Assembly (NCBI RefSeq): GCF_009829325.1
Contig: NZ_VUOS01000008.1
Coordinates: 1 to 64,000, forward strand
Reading direction: 5' to 3'
DNA from: Nocardia sp. CY41
Lineage (GTDB): Bacteria; Actinomycetota; Actinomycetes; Mycobacteriales; Mycobacteriaceae
Length of the DNA stretch: 64,000 nucleotides
Shown: piece by piece, positions 9,844 through 17,809 of the stretch
Layout: each line of letters opens with the position of its first letter
How positions within the stretch are numbered: position 1 is the stretch's first letter
The notes under the pieces: generated by a model
Seen by the model: the letters and a program-made list of their open reading frames with translations, nothing else
Told to the model about the DNA's origin: nothing
Database searches by the model: none
Made by a program: the position numbers and the translations under genes

Positions 9844-10172
9844 CAGGCGGTTCCCTCCGCGTCGATCCGGTTCCGCAGCGCCGGGTGTGTTCCCGCGGCG
9901 GCGACGTCGGGCGCCAGGAGCAGCGCCTGCCGCCACAGCGCGGCGTGCGCGCCGGGCGAGGATCGGATGACGCGGCGGTCGCGCTCGCCGCGGGCCGGGG
10001 CGACGGCGTGCACCCGCGCGTTGCCGGAGGTATCCGCGGCGCGCGGGGCGCGCAGTCGGGTGCGCCACCATCGGGCCGGGTCCGGTCCGAAGGCGACGGG
10101 GGCGGCGGGAACTTCCGGTGCCGGAGTCGATTCGGCGCCGGCCGGTTTCCGGTTGAAGGCGGAGTACACCAT
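9843..10172 (-). CDS. Hypothetical protein of the SAM-riboswitch operon
   Basis: A 109-residue Ala/Arg/Pro-rich protein with no domain I recognise. The start at 10172 (MVYSAFNRKPAG) is preferred because AAAGGA lies 8 bases upstream. The same frame is open back to an ATG at 10349 that overlaps the stop of the ABC ATPase gene (TGATG), which would give 168 residues, and translational coupling makes that alternative possible. Visible features are FGPDPARWWRTRLR in the middle and ALWRQALLLAPDVAAAGTHP near the end. It has no signal peptide or clear membrane span. Its fixed place between transporter and oxidoreductases suggests a role in the same pathway. Confidence 0.55.
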   Translation of the reverse strand: MVYSAFNRKPAGAESTPAPEVPAAPVAFGPDPARWWRTRLRAPRAADTSGNARVHAVAPARGERDRRVIRSSPGAHAALWRQALLLAPDVAAAGTHPALRNRIDAEGTA

Positions 10173-10348
10173 CAGGACGATCCTTTTCGGTCGGTGCCAC
10201 CACGTGGTCGGCTTGTGGCCGGTGGTGGGCTCCGGTGAGCGGAGAGGGGTGATCGCGGAGGACGGGACGGGCTCCGGGCGGCTGCGGCACGGGGCCCGGC
10301 GCTGCTGCCGGTTCAGCACCCGGCTGTGCCGGTAGGTCTGATTCGGCA

Positions 10349-11971
10349 TCACGACACCCCTTTCGCGACGGCGGGCGCCGGGATGGCCGACAACAGTTCG
10401 CGGGTGTACTCGTGCCGCGGGTCGCCGAAGATTTCGGCGGTGCGACCGTATTCGATGATGCGGCCGTGCCGCAGCACCGCGACATGGTCGCTGATGCGGC
10501 GCACCACCGCCAGATCGTGTGAGATGAACAGGTAGCTCAGCGACAGCTCGCCTTGCAGACGATCCAGCAGTTCGAGGATCTGAGCTTGGACCGAGGCGTC
10601 CAGCGCGGACACCGGTTCGTCGAGCACCAGGAGTTCGGGGTGCAGCGCCAGGGCACGGGCGATGGCGACGCGCTGACGTTGTCCTCCGGACAATTCCGCG
10701 GGTCTGCGCTGCGCGAACCCCGCCGGGAGCGCGACCTGTGCGAGCAGCTCCGCCACCCGGTCGCGCCGTTGTGCGCGATTCCCGACGCCGAACGCGCGCA
10801 GCGGTTCCTCGACGATCGCGCCCACCCGCCAGCGCGGATCCAACGAAGCGTAGGGGTTTTGGTACACCACCTGGAAGCGTTTGCGCAGCGCGCGCAGTCG
10901 CGATCCGCGGGCCTCCGACAGCGGCTGCCCGTCGAAGACGACCTCGCCGCGGTCGGCTTCGGTGAGCCGCAACGCGATCCGCGCGGTGGTGGACTTGCCC
11001 GAGCCGGATTCGCCGACCAGCGAGAGGGTTTCGCCGCGGCCGAGTTCGAAGCCGACTCCGGCCACCGCGGTCACGCTGTCGCCTCCGTGCGCGCGGAATG
11101 TCTTGTGCACCTCGCGCAGAACCAGCAGCGGTTCGCCGTCCCGGGGCTTGGGCGCGCGGTAACCGCCCGCCGGGGCGAGGCTCGGCGAGGCGGCGAGCAG
11201 GCGCTTGGTGTACGGGTGCCGGGGCGCGGCCAGCAGTTCGGCGGTCGGGCCGGTCTCCACCACTTCGCCGCCGTTGAGCACGACGAGCCGGTCCGCGCGT
11301 TCGGCGGCGACGGCCAGATCGTGGGTGATCAACAGCACCGCCGTGCCGCGCGCCGCGATCTGCTCGGCGAGCCGGTCCAGTACCCGGCGCGCGACGGTCG
11401 CGTCCAGGGCGCTGGTCGGCTCGTCGGCGATGATCAGGTCCGGTGCGCAGGACAGGGCCGCGGCGATGAGCACCCGCTGGCGCTGCCCGCCGGACAGCTC
11501 GTGCGGATACTGGGCGGCACGCAGTTCCGGCCGGTCCAGCCCCGCGTCGGCCAGCAGTTCGATCGCCCGCGTCCGCGCCGTCTTGCGGTCGGCCGGCCCG
11601 TGCACCAGCAGCGCTTCGGCCACCTGGTCGCCGACGCGCCGGACGGGGTTGAGCGACAGACCGGGATCCTGCGGGACGAATCCGATGCGGGCTCCGCGCA
11701 GCCGTCGCAGCACGCGTTCGGAGCCGGTGTCGACCACGGCGCCGTCGAAGGTCACGGTTCCGCCGGTGAGCTCGGCATGTGCGCCGAGCAGGCCGATCAC
11801 GGCGTGGGCGAGCGTGGACTTGCCGGAGCCGGACTCGCCGACCAGCGCAACCACTTCGCCGCGGGCCACGGTGAGCGACACACCGTCGAGCGCGGTGACC
11901 GGGCCCGCGTCGGACCGGTATCGCACCCGCAGGTCCGCCACGTGCAGCAGCGGTGTCGCCGGGGCGCTCAC
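10349..11971 (-). CDS. Fused dual ATP-binding subunit of a peptide-type ABC transporter (DppD-DppF type)
   Basis: A 540-residue protein with two complete ABC ATPase domains. The first has Walker A GESGSGKST near residue 45, signature LSGGQRQR and Walker B LIIADEP. The second, from about residue 280, repeats GESGSGKST, LSGGQRQR and LLVLDEP. The oligopeptide-transporter C-terminal segments RHPYTKRLLAA and RHEYTRELLSA follow each domain. Such fusions are common in actinobacterial Dpp/Opp-type importers, where one polypeptide supplies both nucleotide-binding domains. The GTG at 11971 overlaps the stop of the second permease (GTGA). Confidence 0.92.
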   Translation of the reverse strand: MSAPATPLLHVADLRVRYRSDAGPVTALDGVSLTVARGEVVALVGESGSGKSTLAHAVIGLLGAHAELTGGTVTFDGAVVDTGSERVLRRLRGARIGFVPQDPGLSLNPVRRVGDQVAEALLVHGPADRKTARTRAIELLADAGLDRPELRAAQYPHELSGGQRQRVLIAAALSCAPDLIIADEPTSALDATVARRVLDRLAEQIAARGTAVLLITHDLAVAAERADRLVVLNGGEVVETGPTAELLAAPRHPYTKRLLAASPSLAPAGGYRAPKPRDGEPLLVLREVHKTFRAHGGDSVTAVAGVGFELGRGETLSLVGESGSGKSTTARIALRLTEADRGEVVFDGQPLSEARGSRLRALRKRFQVVYQNPYASLDPRWRVGAIVEEPLRAFGVGNRAQRRDRVAELLAQVALPAGFAQRRPAELSGGQRQRVAIARALALHPELLVLDEPVSALDASVQAQILELLDRLQGELSLSYLFISHDLAVVRRISDHVAVLRHGRIIEYGRTAEIFGDPRHEYTRELLSAIPAPAVAKGVS

Positions 11972-12840
11972 GCGGGTGCTCCGTTCCCGATGACGCGGCC
12001 GAGGCGCTGGGCGGCGAGCACGACGGCGATGATGACGAAGCCCGGCAGGGTGGTCATCCACCACGCGGTCGCGAGGTAGTTGCGGCCCTCGGAGATCAAC
12101 GTGCCCCACTCGGGGGTGGGCGGTTTCGCGCCGTAACCGAGGAAGCTCAGCGCCGACACGGCCAGCACCGCCATGCCGAACTCGACCGCGGCCAAGGCGA
12201 GGACGGGCTGGACCGAATTGGGCAGCACGTGCCTGGCGAGCACCGTGTACCAGCGCACGCCCGCGGCGTGGGCCGCCTCCACGTACACCGCCTGACGGAC
12301 CCGCAGCACTTCCGAGCGCATCACGCGCGCGAAGTTGGCCACCAGCGAAACGCCCACCGCGACGGCCACGTTGCCGGTGCCGAAGCCGAGCGCGGTGACC
12401 AGCGCGAGCGACAGCAGCAGCGCGGGCACCGACAGCAGCACGTCGACCAGGCGCATGACGACGGCGTCGACCACGCCGCCGACCGCGCCGGCCAGCAGCC
12501 CGAGCAGCGACCCGGCGACGAGCGCGATGCCGACGGCGGCCAGGGTGGCGGTCAGCGAGAGACCGGCTCCGTGCACCATCCGGGTGTACAGGTCGCGTCC
12601 GAGATTGTCGGTGCCGAACCAGTGTTCGGCGCTGGGGCCCTGCAATTTCTGCGCGGGCACGGCGGTCAGCGGGTCGCCGCCGGCGAAGACCGACGGCGCG
12701 AGCGCCCATCCCAGCGCCAGCAGCGCGACGGCGCTCGCGACCAGCACGCCCGCGTTGCCACGCACCCGCTTCCAGCGCACGGTGGGCCGCCGCAAGCCGG
12801 GTAGCGCCGCGCGGCGCTGTTCCTCGGTGACGTCAACCAC
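11968..12840 (-). CDS. Peptide-type ABC transporter permease (DppC type)
   Basis: A 290-residue inner-membrane permease of the DppC/OppC family. It has one N-terminal span, a periplasmic loop containing EHWFGTDNLGRDLYTRMVHG (the hallmark of this subunit), and five further spans. The cytoplasmic loop YVEAAHAAGVRWYTVLARHV carries the EAA motif that docks to the ATPase. The GTG start at 12840 follows GAGGAGG by about 9 bases. It partners the DppB-type permease just upstream, and its stop overlaps the ATPase start. Confidence 0.92.
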   Translation of the reverse strand: MVDVTEEQRRAALPGLRRPTVRWKRVRGNAGVLVASAVALLALGWALAPSVFAGGDPLTAVPAQKLQGPSAEHWFGTDNLGRDLYTRMVHGAGLSLTATLAAVGIALVAGSLLGLLAGAVGGVVDAVVMRLVDVLLSVPALLLSLALVTALGFGTGNVAVAVGVSLVANFARVMRSEVLRVRQAVYVEAAHAAGVRWYTVLARHVLPNSVQPVLALAAVEFGMAVLAVSALSFLGYGAKPPTPEWGTLISEGRNYLATAWWMTTLPGFVIIAVVLAAQRLGRVIGNGAPA

Positions 12841-12916
12841 GAATCCGCACCTCCTCGGTGAACGGCGCGCCGGTCACGGATCCGGCGGCAGGGCTGACGA
12901 AAGTGGCGTCAGACAC
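12833..12916 (-). CDS. Possible small coupling ORF (27 aa) between two permease genes
   Basis: GTG at 12916 lies inside the last codons of the upstream permease gene and TGA at 12833-12835 lies inside the first codons of the next one. The ORF therefore bridges the 68-bp gap with about 8-base overlaps on each side. It contains the GAGGAGG used by the downstream gene. It may equally be a former N-terminal extension of that permease separated by a frameshift. Confidence 0.3.
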   Translation of the reverse strand: MSDATFVSPAAGSVTGAPFTEEVRIRG

Positions 12917-13913
12917 GGATGATCGCCTCCTCGGCGGTGTCGGCGGCGGCCTGCTCGGACTCGCCGCTCACGGCCGGGGAGCGGGCGGCGATGCGCGGAT
13001 CGAGCAGCGGATACAGCAGGTCGACCGCGAGATTCACGCTGACGAACACCGCCGAGGTGAGCAGCACGATGCCCTGTACCACCGGGATGTCCTGCGCCAG
13101 CACCGCGGTCTGGGTCAGCCGGCCGACGCCTTGGCGCGCGAACACCGTCTCCACCACCACCGATCCGGCGAGCATGTTGCCGACCAGGACTCCCGCGATG
13201 GTGAACGCGGGCACGCTGGCCGGCCGCAGCACGTGCGTGCGTTGCACCCACCAGCGCGATCCGCCCTTGGCCAGCGCCACGTCCACGAACGGCTGCCGCC
13301 AGGTGGCTTCGAGCCCGGCGGTGAACACCTGCGCTATGACCGCGCCGATCGGCAGGGCCAGGGTGAGCGCGGGCAGCACGGTGCCGGCGAACCCGTGCCC
13401 GCCGAACGCGGGCGCCAGCCGCAACTGGAACGAGAACACCTGCAGCAGAAGCAGTCCCGTCCAGAAGGACGGCACGGAGACGCCCAGCGACGGCAGCGCG
13501 GCCAAGGTGTTACGCAGCCACGGCCGCCGGGTCTGGGTGGCCGCGAAGGCCAGCGCCACGCCTCCGGCGACCGCGAAGAGCAGCGCCGCGCCGGTCAGTG
13601 CGAGTGTGGCGGGCAGCGCGTCGCCGATCGCGCCGGTGACCGGCTGCCCGGTGGCGATGGAATGTCCGAGATCGCCGCGGACGGCGTGCCCGAGCGCGGT
13701 CCAATACTGTTCCCACAGTGGCCGATCCAGTCCGTAGCGAGCCTGCAACTCGGCGATGGCGGCCTTGTCCACCGGTGTGCCCGAGCCGCCGCCGTCGGCC
13801 GCGATCGAGACCGGGTCGGCGGGCAGCAGGTACAGCACCACGAACGAGAGCGTGAACGCCGCCCACAGCACCCAGACCGCTTGCAGGGCCCGCAGGGCCA
13901 GATAGCGTGCCAT
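12909..13913 (-). CDS. Peptide-type ABC transporter permease (DppB type)
   Basis: A 334-residue permease of the DppB/OppB family. It has an N-terminal membrane span, a periplasmic loop with the characteristic ELQARYGLDRPLWEQYW and RGDLGHSIATGQPV, then five spans. The cytoplasmic EAA-type loop is FVDVALAKGGSRWWVQRTHV, and the C-terminus contains VETVFARQGVGRL, also conserved in this subunit. The ATG at 13913 lies 2 bp after the stop of the substrate-binding lipoprotein. It is expected to form a heterodimeric channel with the DppC-type protein. Confidence 0.92.
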   Translation of the reverse strand: MARYLALRALQAVWVLWAAFTLSFVVLYLLPADPVSIAADGGGSGTPVDKAAIAELQARYGLDRPLWEQYWTALGHAVRGDLGHSIATGQPVTGAIGDALPATLALTGAALLFAVAGGVALAFAATQTRRPWLRNTLAALPSLGVSVPSFWTGLLLLQVFSFQLRLAPAFGGHGFAGTVLPALTLALPIGAVIAQVFTAGLEATWRQPFVDVALAKGGSRWWVQRTHVLRPASVPAFTIAGVLVGNMLAGSVVVETVFARQGVGRLTQTAVLAQDIPVVQGIVLLTSAVFVSVNLAVDLLYPLLDPRIAARSPAVSGESEQAAADTAEEAIIRV

Positions 13914-13915
13914 GG

Positions 13916-15535
13916 CTAGCGTCCGCTCAGCCAGGTGTCGAAGAACTGCAATCGCGCCGAGGCTTCGAACTTCAGATCCCGCGTGTTCGCGCCCGCCCCG
14001 ATCGCCTGGGACAGCTCGACGGTCGGGATCTGCAGTCCGGCGTCGAGCACCTGTTCCTGCGCGATACGGATGAGCCGGTTGCGTGTCGCGGTGTCGATGG
14101 TGCTGACCTGCCCGTTCAGCGCGTCGTCCAACGCGGGGACGGGGCCGCGCGCGTTGAGATTGCGTCCGTCCAGACCGAAGGAGGTGCGCAGGATGTCACC
14201 GTCGGCGCGGGTGGTGTTGCTGTAGGAGGTGTCGAAGTCCTTGCTGTTCTGCCGCGCCGTGGTCTCGGCCACCGACACCAGGTCCAGCTTCAGCTCGACG
14301 CCGACCTGCCGCAGCTGCTGCTGCACCAGTTCGAGGATTGCCTGATTGCCCGCGAACACCTGGCTGAACAGCACCGAGAACGACAACCGCTCGCCGTTCT
14401 TCGCCCGGACGCCGTCCGCGCCTGGGATCCACCCGGCCTGGTCGAGGATGGTGCGCGCCTTCGCCGGGTCGTAGGCCAGGCGTGCCGAGAGGTCGGTGTA
14501 GCCGGGGGTGGTGCCGGCCAGCGTGCTGGTGGCGGGCTTGAACTGCGGGCCGAGGACGGTGTCCACCAGCTGCTTGCGATCGATCGCGGGCAGCAGCGCC
14601 TGGCGCACCGCCGGATCGCGCAGCGGCCCGCGGGTGACGTTCACCTGCAAGCCGAACGGCACGCCCGGGTTTGCGGTGCTGAGCACCCGGCCGCCCGCCG
14701 CCTCGATCTGCGGGGCGTCCTGCGGCAGCGCGTCGCTGATCGCGTCCAGCTGCCCGGAGGCGAGACTGCCGGTGCGCACTCCGGATTCGGGCACCACGGT
14801 GAACTCGATCTTGTCCAGGTAGGCCTCGCCGCGGTGGGCGAACACCGCCGAACCCCAGTGGTAGCCGGTGCGCTTGACCAGCGTCGCCGAGGCGTCCTGG
14901 CGGTAGGCCGCGTAGGTGAACGGTCCGCTGCCCACGTTGTCGCCGAGGCAGCGCTGCTCGGCCGGCTTGGCGGTGGTCACGTCGGCCTGGATGCCGAGCG
15001 CGGCGGTCGAGGACGCCTGCAGGAACGGCGCGTTGGGCTTGCTGAACTCGACCCGGGCCGTGAGCCGGTCCACGGCCGTGGTGCCGACGTAGCCGGTGAG
15101 ATAACTGCTGCCCAGCGGCGCCTTGCCCGAGCCGAGCTTCACGACCGAGTCGAAGGTGTTGCGCACCGATTCCGCGGTGAGCGGCGTGCCGTCGCTGAAG
15201 GTGACGCCGTCGACGAGATGGAAGGTGAAGACCTTCGCGTCGGGGCTCGCCTCCCAGCTCTGGGCCAGCCACGGCTTCAGCTCGCCGGTGGCCGGGTCCT
15301 GGTCGGTCAGCGAGTCCACGATCTGGCGGGCGACGTACAGCGTCTGGTTGGTGCCGGCCTGGGCGGGATCCGAGCAGGTCGGCGCCTGGGACAGGCCGTA
15401 GCGCAGGGTGCCGCCGGGCTGGGGCGGGCCCGCGTCGCCGCCGAGCGCGGCCGAATCACTGCCGCAGGCGGCCACGGTGGTGGCCGCGGCGAGCGCGCCG
15501 GCCAGCGCGACGATTCGGTGACGGGTTCGAGTCAC
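13916..15535 (-). CDS. Substrate-binding lipoprotein of a peptide-type ABC transporter (SBP family 5)
   Basis: A 539-residue extracytoplasmic binding protein. The N-terminus is a lipoprotein signal peptide with the lipobox VAAC followed by GSDS. The mature part begins with GGTLRYGLSQAP and has the family-5 features VFTFHLVDGVTFSDGTPLTA and VRQALLPAIDRKQLV. Family-5 proteins bind peptides, nickel or other small organic ligands, so the ligand cannot be stated. The GTG at 15535 overlaps the stop of a 20-codon upstream ORF (GTGA). SAM-riboswitch control suggests a sulfur-containing ligand. Confidence 0.92.
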   Translation of the reverse strand: MTRTRHRIVALAGALAAATTVAACGSDSAALGGDAGPPQPGGTLRYGLSQAPTCSDPAQAGTNQTLYVARQIVDSLTDQDPATGELKPWLAQSWEASPDAKVFTFHLVDGVTFSDGTPLTAESVRNTFDSVVKLGSGKAPLGSSYLTGYVGTTAVDRLTARVEFSKPNAPFLQASSTAALGIQADVTTAKPAEQRCLGDNVGSGPFTYAAYRQDASATLVKRTGYHWGSAVFAHRGEAYLDKIEFTVVPESGVRTGSLASGQLDAISDALPQDAPQIEAAGGRVLSTANPGVPFGLQVNVTRGPLRDPAVRQALLPAIDRKQLVDTVLGPQFKPATSTLAGTTPGYTDLSARLAYDPAKARTILDQAGWIPGADGVRAKNGERLSFSVLFSQVFAGNQAILELVQQQLRQVGVELKLDLVSVAETTARQNSKDFDTSYSNTTRADGDILRTSFGLDGRNLNARGPVPALDDALNGQVSTIDTATRNRLIRIAQEQVLDAGLQIPTVELSQAIGAGANTRDLKFEASARLQFFDTWLSGR

Positions 15536-15594
15536 GGGGCAACTCCAGATACTTCGGTGCGGGCGAACGGCTCGCCCTGGGCGGGGTATGTCAT
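15532..15594 (-). CDS. Small ORF (20 aa) coupled to the substrate-binding protein gene
   Basis: ATG at 15594 begins a few bases after the stop of the truncated binding-protein gene, and its TGA overlaps the GTG of the next gene (GTGA). The product is MTYPAQGEPFARTEVSGVAP. No family is recognised. It may only serve translational coupling. Confidence 0.35.
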   Translation of the reverse strand: MTYPAQGEPFARTEVSGVAP

Positions 15595-15598
15595 CGGC

Positions 15599-16144
15599 TC
15601 ACCGTTTCTTCGGCAGGCCGGGCGGGTTGATCCGCGATTCGGTGACCGTCTCGCTCTGCAGGCCCCAGCGGTCGATCACTTGCTGGTAGGCGCCGTGCTC
15701 GATGGCGTGGGCCAGCGCGTGCTGCACGGCGGTGATCAGCCCGTTGTCCTTCTTGGTGAGCACCGCGATCTCGCCTTGCAGCGCCTCGCCCGCGCCGGAG
15801 AAGGTGCCCACGATCCTGGTCTGCTTCGCGGTGGCAGCGTGGTAGACGGCGGTCGGGTTCGGGCCGAGGTAGCCGTCCAGCCGCTGCGAGGCCAGCGCCA
15901 GGTAGTAGTCGGTGACCTGCTGGAAGTAGGCGATGTCGATCGGCGGCAGGCCCTCGGCCCGGTTCTGCTCGTTCCACTTCACCAGCAACTGCTCCTGATT
16001 GGTGCCGCTGCCGACGCCGATCCGCTTGCCCGCCGGGCTCGTCCGATCCTTGTATTCCGACTTGCTCTGGATCGGTACCTCCAGCGCGACGTTGTCCTTG
16101 CGGTAGGTCGCGAAGTCGTACTTCTCCTTGCGTTCCTCGGGCAG
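15599..16144 (-). pseudogene. C-terminal remnant of an amino-acid ABC transporter substrate-binding protein (SBP family 3)
   Basis: About 181 codons encode the C-terminal two-thirds of a polar-amino-acid binding protein. Visible are EERKEKYDFATYRKDN, GKRIGVGSGTNQEQLL, the ligand-lobe RLDGYLGPNPTAVYHA and the final VIDRWGLQSETV. The signal peptide and first lobe are missing. The reading frame enters directly from the truncated permease upstream, in another frame, at about 16141-16147. The gene has therefore lost its 5' end by a deletion and is not expected to give a working binding protein. Confidence 0.85.
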
Positions 16145-16146
16145 GA

Positions 16147-16569
16147 CAACAGCTGCACGATGAGCGGGATGGAACGAAACGCCCAGATGTAGACCCACGA
16201 GATCACCCGCAGCACGGGATTGTTCGACAACCGGGCGATTGCCAGGGCGGTGCCGAGCAGAAAACCCAGCGCCGTGCCCCAGACGGTCAGCTCCAGGGTG
16301 ACCCGCAACGCCGACAGCACCGACTTCGCCGTGATGTACTGCGCGAACGTCGGCCGATCCCAGCCGGGATCGGTGGCCAGACCGTGCGCGAACTGGGCGA
16401 GCAGGATGAGCGCGACGGCGCTGACCACCCAGCGCCAGGGGTGCCGGGTCTTGGCCACGGGGGGCGTCGCGCAGGAATCGGCGGGCACGGGGACGTGGGC
16501 GCCGACCGGGCCCGCTTCGGTGGCCGTGACGGTTTCGGGGGCGACGTCAGGTGCCGTGGACGCACTCAC
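16147..16569 (-). pseudogene. N-terminal remnant of an amino-acid ABC transporter permease (HisM/GlnP type)
   Basis: The GTG at 16569 has GAGGA about 8 bases upstream and starts a permease N-terminus: a cytoplasmic stretch of about 50 residues, a first membrane span, then TFAQYITAKSVLSALRVTLE and ALAIARLSNNPVLRV, leading into AFRSIPLIVQLL. This is the canonical beginning of the His/Glu/Gln/Arg/opine permease family. There the match stops, and the sequence becomes the C-terminal part of a family-3 binding protein in another frame. The rest of the permease and probably an ATPase gene have been deleted. It is directly downstream of the SAM riboswitch. Confidence 0.85.
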
Positions 16570-16589
16570 GACGGGTCCTCGATGATCAC
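16566..16589 (-). CDS. Possible 7-codon leader ORF under the SAM riboswitch
   Basis: GGAGG (16596-16600) directly abuts the 3' strand of riboswitch helix P1. Six bases later GTG opens a 7-codon ORF (VIIEDPS) whose TGA overlaps the permease GTG (GTGA). It could pass riboswitch control of ribosome access on to the permease. This is read from spacing only. Confidence 0.35.
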   Translation of the reverse strand: MIIEDPS

Positions 16590-16598
16590 TTCGTTCCT

Positions 16599-16686
16599 CC
16601 ATCGGTCCCGGCGGAAGCACCCGCACCCGGTGACCGGGGGGTTGCTGCGACGTCGACGAGCCAGGTCTCTCGGTCGCTCTGGATGG
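16599..16686 (-). ncRNA. SAM riboswitch (S-box, SAM-I/IV clan)
   Basis: Read on the minus strand, the RNA folds into the S-box architecture. P1 is CCAUC (16686-16682) with GAUGG (16603-16599). P2 is GCGAC (16677-16673) with GUCGC (16651-16647). The conserved core is GAGAGACCUGGCUCGUCGA with GCAACC (16645-16640). P3 is the hairpin CCCGG-uca-CCGGG (16638-16626). P4 is GCGG-N6-CCGC (16624-16611). GAGAG, CUGGC and GCAACC are the invariant SAM-contacting elements of the clan. There is no terminator stem after it; GGAGG follows P1 at once, so control is probably translational, with SAM lowering expression of the transporter/monooxygenase operon. Confidence 0.85.
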
Positions 16687-16689
16687 TTG

Positions 16690-17076
16690 GCGCCGAACCC
16701 CCGGCAACGAATGTCGGGGGCGAGCCGAATCATGATGCCCAGCAAGGGAAGCGCGGAACAAGGGAAGTAATCAGCGTGAGCGTAGACCTTGTCGACGCCG
16801 ATGCCTCGGATCTTTGGAGTAACCAGGGATGCGCTGCTCGCTCGCGGGCGGCGGTGGGGCCTGGTCGCGTCGCGGAGGGCGAGCGTGCGAAGGCGGGATC
16901 CGGCGGCCCGATGCAGCATACGACTATCGCCAGGGCTGGGGAACGCCGGTCGGGCACGCGGAAGTCCGTTCCGGGCAAACAGGACTCGCCAAGAAATTGC
17001 TATGCCAAATCCGGGCTGTTGGAGGCGTTTGCCGGAGTACTGTGCCCCTCGATCGTTCCGCCGATGAGGAGGTTTC
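16690..17076. other. Intergenic region between the SAM-controlled operon and a secreted-protein gene
   Basis: This stretch separates divergent transcripts. It contains one clear inverted repeat, CCCCCG with CGGGGG, around 16697-16719 just upstream of the riboswitch. It must also hold two outward promoters, but I could not assign -35/-10 pairs with confidence. No gene is supported. Confidence 0.5.
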
Positions 17077-17784
17077 GTGACCATATTGCGCCGTCTGACC
17101 CAGTTGTCCGCTGTCGCGACCAGTTCCATCGTCTTCGCGCTCGCCGGCCCGGCCGCCGCGTTCGCGACTCCGGATGCCACGCTTCCCGCGTTCTCCGATC
17201 ACTCCGTGCCGGTCGCCGCCCCCGGTGACCTGTTCGGCGCCTACCAAGCCGCGATCGACGCGCTGCGCGCCCTCGGTATCCAGCCCTTCGCCTATCCGAG
17301 CGCGTCGGCATTCTGCCTCGACAACACCACGGCCGGTCTGGCGCCTGCCGTGGCGGGCGCCATCCCGGGGCCCTGGCCGAAGAACACCGTGCAGATTCCC
17401 GGCCAAGACCTCAGCGCCGTCAAAGCGGGGCAGGCCATGTTCACCTTCGTGCCCTACGGTCTCGGACCGGACGGTTCCAACACCGGGGGCATGCAGGTGG
17501 CGTGGCTCAACCTGAGCACCGGCCGTGGCGGCACGGCGGCCATGGGGCCGCTGCCGGAGGTCGCCCGCTCGATGATCCCCGCGGCCGTTCCCGCGGACCT
17601 GCGGCCCGCGGCCGAGCAGGCGATCCGGGACTTCCTGGTCGCTTCCCTCCCGATGGGTGGGGTGCGTGCGGTCCCGGTGGACACCGGCAAGGGCACCGTT
17701 CTCGCCGCGGTGTTCGGCACGGTGCAGAACGGCGCCAAGTCCTGCATGTTCTTGCCGACGGTCGGAATCACCGCGGTGCCGTGA
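17077..17784 (+). CDS. Secreted protein of unknown function
   Basis: A 235-residue protein. The GTG start is set by GAGGAGG ending 4-5 bases upstream. An N-terminal Sec signal peptide is visible: basic start TILRRLTQ, hydrophobic core with IVFALAGPAAA, and likely cleavage after AFA. The mature domain has two Cys residues (SAFCLDN and AKSCMF near the end) that could form a disulfide. I recognise no catalytic motif and give no family name, although the pattern resembles small secreted proteins of Nocardia and relatives. It stands alone, divergent from the SAM-controlled operon and convergent with the glycosyltransferase gene. Confidence 0.8.
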   Translation: MTILRRLTQLSAVATSSIVFALAGPAAAFATPDATLPAFSDHSVPVAAPGDLFGAYQAAIDALRALGIQPFAYPSASAFCLDNTTAGLAPAVAGAIPGPWPKNTVQIPGQDLSAVKAGQAMFTFVPYGLGPDGSNTGGMQVAWLNLSTGRGGTAAMGPLPEVARSMIPAAVPADLRPAAEQAIRDFLVASLPMGGVRAVPVDTGKGTVLAAVFGTVQNGAKSCMFLPTVGITAVP

Positions 17785-17809
17785 GTTCCGCAGGCCGCGG
17801 CGCGGCCGC

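Noticed and set aside
13907..16192. 761-codon plus-strand open frame across the transporter genes
   Set aside because: It runs antisense to well-supported ABC genes and two pseudogenes, and has the composition of a shadow frame.
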